Shown: positions 57,811 through 64,000 of the stretch, in pieces
How the letters are laid out: each line of letters starts with the position of its first letter
How positions within the stretch are numbered: the first letter of the stretch is position 1
Assembly (NCBI GenBank): GCA_922989275.2
Contig: OV277856.1
Span: 87,439,038-87,503,037 of the forward strand
DNA: 64,000 nucleotides
Direction of reading: 5' to 3'
Source: Gari tellinella
Taxonomy: Eukaryota; Mollusca; Bivalvia; Cardiida; Psammobiidae
Notes under the pieces: generated by a model
What the model was told of the DNA's origin: nothing
Database searches by the model: none
Seen by the model: the letters and a program-made list of their open reading frames with translations, nothing else
Program-made: the position numbers and the translations under genes

Positions 57811-58860
57811 TTGTTTACAGTTACTAAGTATTTACGTACTTCTTATAAAGAAATATGTTCATTAAAACTAGCTTCTGCGTTTGAACTAACATGTATTTTA
57901 TCATTATTCAATGCTACTGAATTTTTTGTGCGAAAAAGAGAGCTAAAATCGATTCGCAATCTTGTAAGAACGGTGGCTATATCATGTGATATAGACCCGT
58001 CTGGCATAATAACTTCAATAGGGATATTATTACTGGAGGAACAATTTACACCAATGCTACATATCGACTTCCAAAATTTCGACTTGTAAACACTGCATTC
58101 ATCTAATAACTGTTTCTGTAAAGAATACGAATGGAAACCTTTAGCCCTCTGTACCTCACTATCAAATATTTTACGCTTATCAACATTGGCCCATTTCAAC
58201 AAAACTCTATTACATTTACCTTTACAAGATAACCAACTTTTCTCTGCTACACATACATCATTCCATAATTCAGACAACTTATCAGACCACCATGGCTTAC
58301 CTGGACGACGTTTCTTGTTATTGGATCCAATACGATTTTCTTTAACAATCACTGTATATTGAATCTATATATGACTGTACGGAAATCACATTCCAGTTTC
58401 GAAATAATTAAGTCAACATTGCACCAAGTTTCAAGATCTAAAATAAAATCATTCGGAACATCAGATATATCAAACTTAGTATAACTTTAAGTATGAGAAC
58501 AATTACCAAACTCTTTATAAATAGCACATTATTGATTGATTGAGTTGGGTTTTACGGCACCGCGACACATGAAATGGTCATATGGCGATCACAGTCTATG
58601 CATATATTCAATGACAATAAAGAATGATTAGGCATGGTAATAGAAGCTACTGATGAAATGATATTTGACTTACTAATGAGATCTGTAACTTTCGTAATAC
58701 TTATCTCATTATACCAAGATAAATTATCATACCTGACCAAAACGTAGTATACTACAGCATTACTCTTTGTTGAAACAGGTGTAAAGTCATTACTGATACT
58801 CTTTCGACCATTTAAGATGCACATATTAGTATTTATTAAAAAGTCTAAAAGCATTTCAAC
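57811..58860 (-). pseudogene. LINE relic: endonuclease end and linker before RT
   Basis: Read downward from 58860: MLLDFLINTNMCILNGRKSI ... VVYYVLVRYDNLSW ... ITMPNHSLLSLNI (end of an apurinic endonuclease, with PNHSLL at the usual PDHS/SDHS site). After a 62-bp SINE fragment come KFDISDVPNDFI, an indel, then KKRRPGKPWWSDKLSELWND, VDKRKIFDSEVQRAKGFHSY, KSKFWKSICSIGV and IPIEVIMPDGSISHDIATVL. This is the linker that precedes the RT in a group of bivalve and cnidarian LINEs. The RT itself is missing. It differs from the LINEs at 1-3534 and 15.3 kb. Confidence 0.8.
58531..58592 (-). repeat. SINE tail fragment inserted in the LINE relic
   Basis: Reverse complement reads GTGATCGCCATATGACCATT, TGTGTCGCGGTGCCGTAAAA and CCCAACTCAATCAATCAATA, a match to the mollusc SINE tail (GTCGCCATATGACC ... 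GTGTCGG-GC-AC-T-AAACCCAAC). It sits exactly where the LINE endonuclease reading breaks off, so it either inserted there or reflects a shared LINE/SINE tail rearrangement. Confidence 0.65.
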
Positions 58861-60006
58861 AGATCTATTGTACTAACATATTTCTGTAAGCAGTCTTCTG
58901 CCTTAGAAATCAATAATATATGCATGTTAGAATGACTTCACCTACATTTTATTTGCCAAAGTATCTTTCCTAATTTACATACTTTAACACGATAGCATAT
59001 TTTGAGCAAATATTGCTGATTCGCTTCCGTATAATTACAATTATGACGAATCATGTTTTCAGTACCATTTTGCTGTTCTGTCAGTTATAAGAACATCATT
59101 TGTTTAATGGCTCTGCGTTAAATTGTATGCAAATGACAATGAGATAAATGTGTATCGCTTGGTCACATATCCACGAGTTTTCAATACAAATCAGTTGTTC
59201 CTTTTATTTGTAAATAAGTACAATCAGATGCAAATGAAATTCATCATTTACATATACATAAATGTTCAATTTGCTGTCTCATGCTACGGGGGTTTGTCCT
59301 TCTGATCCTTTATCATGCAACGTTTTTGTCAACTTCACAATTGTGTTCTCTGTTTTTCAGTCTATTTGTAAAATGTCTTAACAAAATGATCGCCAAATAG
59401 TTTGACTCCTGATCTGACTTCGACTATTTCGCCTTCTGATCAGGATCAATACTGTTTGTCAATAACCAGTCAAGTCACTCTTAGAATGGTGTCTGTTACA
59501 TGTAAAACATGGATAAAGCAGTATCAAATTCAGAGCAGAAATAATTATGCATTCTGGGCTAACCCTCTTCACCACAATATTGCCTTCGGCTTCAATACTG
59601 TTGTCTGCGATATCGTTTCAATGTTAGATTGTGGACATCGTGACGTAAGAAATGTCGATACAAGTGACAAACAGTTTGAAACCTTATCTGACGCCGCGTT
59701 ACGCGACGTTTGATCTCGACCCAAACCACTTGCAAAGTCGCCATTAACCTGTATTTAAGCAACTGTGGCGTTGAAAGGGTTAAACCTTGACTGACTTACA
59801 GATGACCTGAGCATGTACTGTAACTGTCAATCACAGGGCATTGGTGTTCCTTTCCTGTGATGACCTTCTTCGCATTTGGAGTGTTAGGGCAATGTAATGT
59901 AGTTTAAATCAGCACAGTATGATACACAGAGGGTTTTGACAAATACCGTTTTATGCACCAAACCTTACCCCAACCAAAACGAAGAAATAAAAATATCAAA
60001 CATCAA
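58861..60006. other. Non-coding stretch with two palindromes
   Basis: Palindromes at 59395-59460 (TTTGACTCCTGATCTGACTT ... GATCAGGATCAATACTGTTTG) and 59665-59735 (ACGCCGCGTTACGCGACGT core), the latter followed by GTTGAAAGGGTTAAA (59771-59785), a TTAA-type right end. No gene recognised. Confidence 0.6.
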
Positions 60007-60959
60007 TTAAGGGTGTATCCAACCCATAAGCGATTTTTTCAAAGTATCAAACTTTTTTTCTATCATTGTTCTTTTGGAAGAGCTATTTATTATGAATGAA
60101 AAAATGGGGGAAAAATATATGGTGGTGTCCTTGTTTTTGAGCTACGGCGATTTGAAAAAAGGTATGTCAAATTTGGACTTTTTCTCTCAAATTTTACCCA
60201 TTCAGAGTACAAGCTTCAGTAAAATCTATTTCAAAACAAAACAAACATGGTAATTTGGGTTTTCATTATTTATTTCATGTCTATGGTGGTATTTTCACAT
60301 ATAGAAACCAAATTTAGACAAAGCAGGCACTAGGTTTGAACAATATGTATCCTCGAATATCAAAAATATGCTTTTTATATGGCATGATTTTATTAGATTT
60401 TTTATTTTATGAAAAAAAAAGTAAAAAAGTTTTTAAAATGAAATAGTTCTAGTATTAAACTTTTTCTTATATTCTACCAAATGAAAGACAATGCTAAGGC
60501 AGTTCAAAATATGAAAAGAAATTGAAAGGTCAGTGTTGAAAATTTTGAGTTAATAAAGTAAAAAGAGTTATCTCCCCTTACAAAATTTACAAAAAAGTAC
60601 CATATCGATGATATTTAGAGCTTTATAAATTTCACATTTGGTGCCTGTTTTTTCTTAAATTAGTTTTTGTATGAAGAAATACTACCATAGATAGGAAATA
60701 AATAACACAAAACCAAAATATCATATTTGTTTTCATTTAAAATAGATTTTATTGAAGCGGACTGTTTGAATAGGACAAAACAAGAGGAAGTGGGTGGGGT
60801 AAATTTTACATGGCCTTGGAGCCAACAGTTGTTCACCAAAATGTGTACTTTTTCTATTTTTTCATTCATCTTAAATAGCTCTTCAATACAAAACCATCAT
60901 AAAGTGTTTTCATATACTTTGAAAATTTATTAAATTTCATGACATTGATACACCCTTAA
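60007..60959 (-). mobile_element. 950-bp foldback element with TTAA ends, copy 2 (inverted)
   Basis: Begins TTAAGGGTGTATCCAACCCA (60007) and ends GATACACCCTTAA (60947-60959). It is the reverse complement of 38914-39863 over its whole length, with scattered substitutions and small indels. Both boundaries coincide exactly between copies, which proves the unit. Same internal two-arm structure and the same ATGAATGAAAAAAT frames. Confidence 0.88.
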
Positions 60960-63900
60960 GAGGATTTACTTAAAAGACATATACATGTATAGCATATTTT
61001 TTAAATTTAAATCACAAACAAAGACCTACGAGTGCCTTCTTGTTACATGTAGTGTCAATCACATGAACTTGGTTTCAATACCTTCTTTTGCACAGTTGTA
61101 CAGATACATAATGTTTTTAGAATATTTCAATTCTTTATCAAGAAACCTAGTTCACCTCAAAGTTCAACTTTTCTTTGACATTGCAAAATGTGTATACCCA
61201 GATAGGTCACAGCGTTCACAGTGGTATGTCAATTTTCATATCCATTACACACATTGTTGATCCTGATCAGCGTTTCTACGCGGTTGCTGATCAGTATCAA
61301 CACCGAATGCCATTAGCTAGTGGGTGTTCGGTCACTTTTTTGTCTGATTACGCGACTCCTCATTATTGCGAAGTTATTATCGATTAATATCGATATCACC
61401 AAGGTTACGATGTAATAAAGATAACGTTACACAAAGCACTTTGCAATTGTGTTTAATTGCGTGATAATCGCCCTGATCACTATTTGATATAGCGGTGTCG
61501 TATTTATAGAGGAAAACATATCAGATAAGAATACATTACAAATGGTTCAGTTGGAACTGTGCATTTCAGGGAATAAAAAGTCAACAGCGGCCGCCTCAGC
61601 TGGGAACAAAACATCGATATTACATGTACTACATGTACTTCTTTAAAGGGATGTTTGACATTTGCTTTAAGAAGGATGAAAGTAAAACAGAAAGCCTGCA
61701 AATGAGCTTTCTATCTCTCTTTATCCCCGTGTTGAACTGCTTTCGATCGTTAATATTGTGTGTGCCCTTTGGGATTCACCGCCAGGTTACAAGTTATCAG
61801 AAATACTAAAAAACAACAACATTTTAATGTGTAGTTATACAAAAGTTTTGTTGCAACCAGTTTATGCATCAAACATATCTTTTGGCTACAGTGTTGTATC
61901 ACACCATCAGTACATTACCACAATGCTCATATGTATCATATTCTTAGCACCATTATGATCCAACTATACCAACGATATAAACCAGCGTCAGCGGAGAGAT
62001 CAACAAATATATCATGAATTTATAAAATGACAGTATATGAACGTTTAAATGTTACCCTTTCAACAGATAATCGAATTGATATATCGGATTTAAGATCCTG
62101 TTTTCCTTGGGACGACTTATATAGTTCAGGTTTAAACCGAAATGCAATGTAATGCTTTTAAATGGAATATACGACTTCCTAAACAGCCAACAGCATTGGA
62201 GTCATCAGACGCCGGGATACGTCTGATCTGGCTCCAAACTGTTCGCAACAGACGTAGCGGATTAGCACAAACAACAATAACGACCTTTCAAACTGAAATA
62301 AAATATTAAAGGCACGTCGCATCTTCAAGCAGGATGAAAACCATATGAACATTTATCTTAACTTCAATTTTGCTATAGTTTGTGGTTATATTTCAGACAA
62401 CGATCATTGTTTAAACTTATGATACAGTATGTTGTTCTACATTTGACCAACATTCTTGTTTCCATTATATTATACTCTTCATAATATGCAAGGGATGTAT
62501 AATTCACATCGGTCACGTAACTTACAATATAGAAATGTCTGATTCTCTTTTTGCAGAAAGTACATGTGTATATATGTATCTGAAATGTTTTACTTGTGCC
62601 TGAAACATCGAACATATTTCTAAATTGTTTGGATCTCGATAAGTCGACGAGTTCAAACTCGTATCATCTGAAAGTTCAGACTGTTCGTAATTATTACAAA
62701 ATTCGCTAATAAGAGTTTATGTTATTTTCAGAAATATCACTAAATTAAGTAAAAACCCAAGTTGTGTAATATTGCAATCATCAGTAAACATTCACACTGC
62801 CCAGAGAGTTATTTGTGTCACATATTACATATTGCTTTGACATGCTTGCGGTCGCATTTAATGTACTTTTCAATAAAAGTATCCCCTGGACAACTTTGCA
62901 AGTATATTAAAACCATTAGTCATTCTAAAACTACATTAGTCCTATAACATAAACCTACTTTGAAAAATATGCCCCTGCTTAATGAAGGATTTTGGAAGGA
63001 AATATAAGCATTACGTTTTTCTTCTCAGCTTCAATGCCTGCATGCATCAAGCGCTATGATGTGACTACCCATTAGAGTTGCCTCCAACAGACGAAACTAA
63101 AGATTAAAACAAGTTGGGGTTGGCGTAGGCACATAGGGAAATATGTTGAGATTACATTATTTACTCCCGTTCATGTGAAGCCTTGTAGCTGCTAGCTATA
63201 TCAAAACATTATAACGTTATTAATTCACTGCCAAGTTATATCGCCTGGCATCGTCAAAGTATCGTGCGCATTGACGATGTTGTCTAAATTGTCATATTTA
63301 GGAAACGTGTGACTAACGATATGTCGATCGGAATGTTAAACAGTTTGAATCCGGACTTGACGCCACGTTAAACGGCGTCTGATCAGGATGTAGGAGGGAG
63401 TCGTTGTTCGGAGGGCCGTTGTAGAGAGGGATCGCTGTACATAATCAAGACATGTTTAACAGAACGTGATGTTTGGCGGGTAAGAAAAAAGTATACTCTG
63501 ACGCTTCGTCTGATCTGGGTTTACAATATTTGCAATGCAGTAATGCTGGCTTTCTCATGACGCGGATAACATAGGTATAATCAGTGGTCCGTCTTTTGGC
63601 GCCTTGACTTAATTGAACTTTTCACTGAGACCCCCTTCCAGTGTTCTGTCGCAGCGCCGATTGTCAATCATGTTATTTATACACGTGGGTTACTGGAATT
63701 GTGGGACATCCATAAAAATCTTCTACAACTGATTAATTCTGACTTGTCTTGCCAGTGCTCTGTCGCGTTTGATGTTTACTAAAAGGCCTGTCAAGAGTGT
63801 TATCGTCTCTGATCAAAAGCACTCAACAATGTTTAACAATTCAGCTTTCGATAAACGATTAGATTAAATTAATTGTAGGGATGACTTGAAAAGTATATCA

Positions 63901-64000
63901 CAAAATGGTATAAATAAAACAAACAGTGCACACCCTAAATGGAAGGCTCATCTGTTCAAGAACTACACTGTTTACACAAGTACGGTATGTAGTGAAAGGG
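60960..64000. other. Non-coding stretch with MITE cores; no exon recognised
   Basis: Holds palindrome copies at 61255-61310, 62195-62245, 62620-62690, 63336-63390, 63490-63540 and 63920-63980; a TTTACTTTC-type half at 61662-61720; and a CCCTCTC-family piece at 63391-63440 directly joined to the 63336 palindrome. The window ends in GTAGTGAAAGGG, the beginning of a TTAA-type terminus. Confidence 0.6.

Noticed and set aside
57811..58089. 92-codon plus-strand frame
   Set aside because: It is antisense to the LINE linker relic, whose minus-strand reading matches a known family.

Overview
The window looks like AT-rich nuclear DNA from an animal, most likely a bivalve mollusc. The evidence is one intron-split exon of an animal RASD/Rhes-type small GTPase, tRNA-headed SINEs with a mollusc-type 3' tail, the tandem 'CTAGGTCAAGTTCGAA' repeat element, an L1/Tx1-like LINE, and Penelope-like elements of the Naiad type. 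A dreissenid or venerid-like clam would fit, but the species cannot be settled from sequence alone. There are no bacterial operons, rRNA genes or CRISPR arrays. Almost everything recognisable is mobile-element or repeat sequence.

Layout. 1-3534: a LINE cut by the left window edge, with the end of its endonuclease, a long open RT frame, a frameshift, a C-terminal zinc knuckle, and a 3' UTR with poly(A). 3.5-8.9 kb: mostly unrecognised sequence with small hairpins and a tandem repeat. 8.97-11.32 kb (minus): a 5'-truncated Naiad-like Penelope element (PLE) with an intact YLDD motif, whose CA-rich tail was split by a 624-bp insertion with terminal inverted repeats. 14.7-17.0 kb: TTAA-type palindromic MITEs, an RT fragment and another PLE tail. 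19.1-20.45 kb: a SINE followed by a 145-bp-period tandem element. 24.14-26.86 kb: a 2.7-kb foldback element. 26.9-30.2 kb (plus): the longest PLE copy, with an N-terminal GIY-YIG nuclease, RT, an in-frame TGA at a likely selenocysteine site and a SECIS-like hairpin starting at the stop codon. 31.2-31.85 kb: an inverted repeat enclosing two convergent tRNA-like modules. 35-64 kb: a high density of short palindromic MITEs bounded by TTAACCC/GGGTTAA, two inverted copies of a 950-bp TTAA foldback element, a 712-bp TA-flanked CAGTGG element, and a second LINE relic.

The only host protein-coding sequence I can support is a first coding exon at 49047-49422 (plus), carrying the G1-G3 GTPase motifs of the Dexras1/Rhes family. 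Its next exon is not in the window, so the following 14.5 kb is probably intron.

The most interesting system is the Naiad-type PLE. The TGA inside its frame and the SECIS-like structure at its stop codon together suggest a retrotransposon that encodes (or encoded) a selenoprotein and carries its own recoding signal. The second most interesting is the set of TTAA-bounded palindromic elements, which share one terminal signature across several different hairpin cores.
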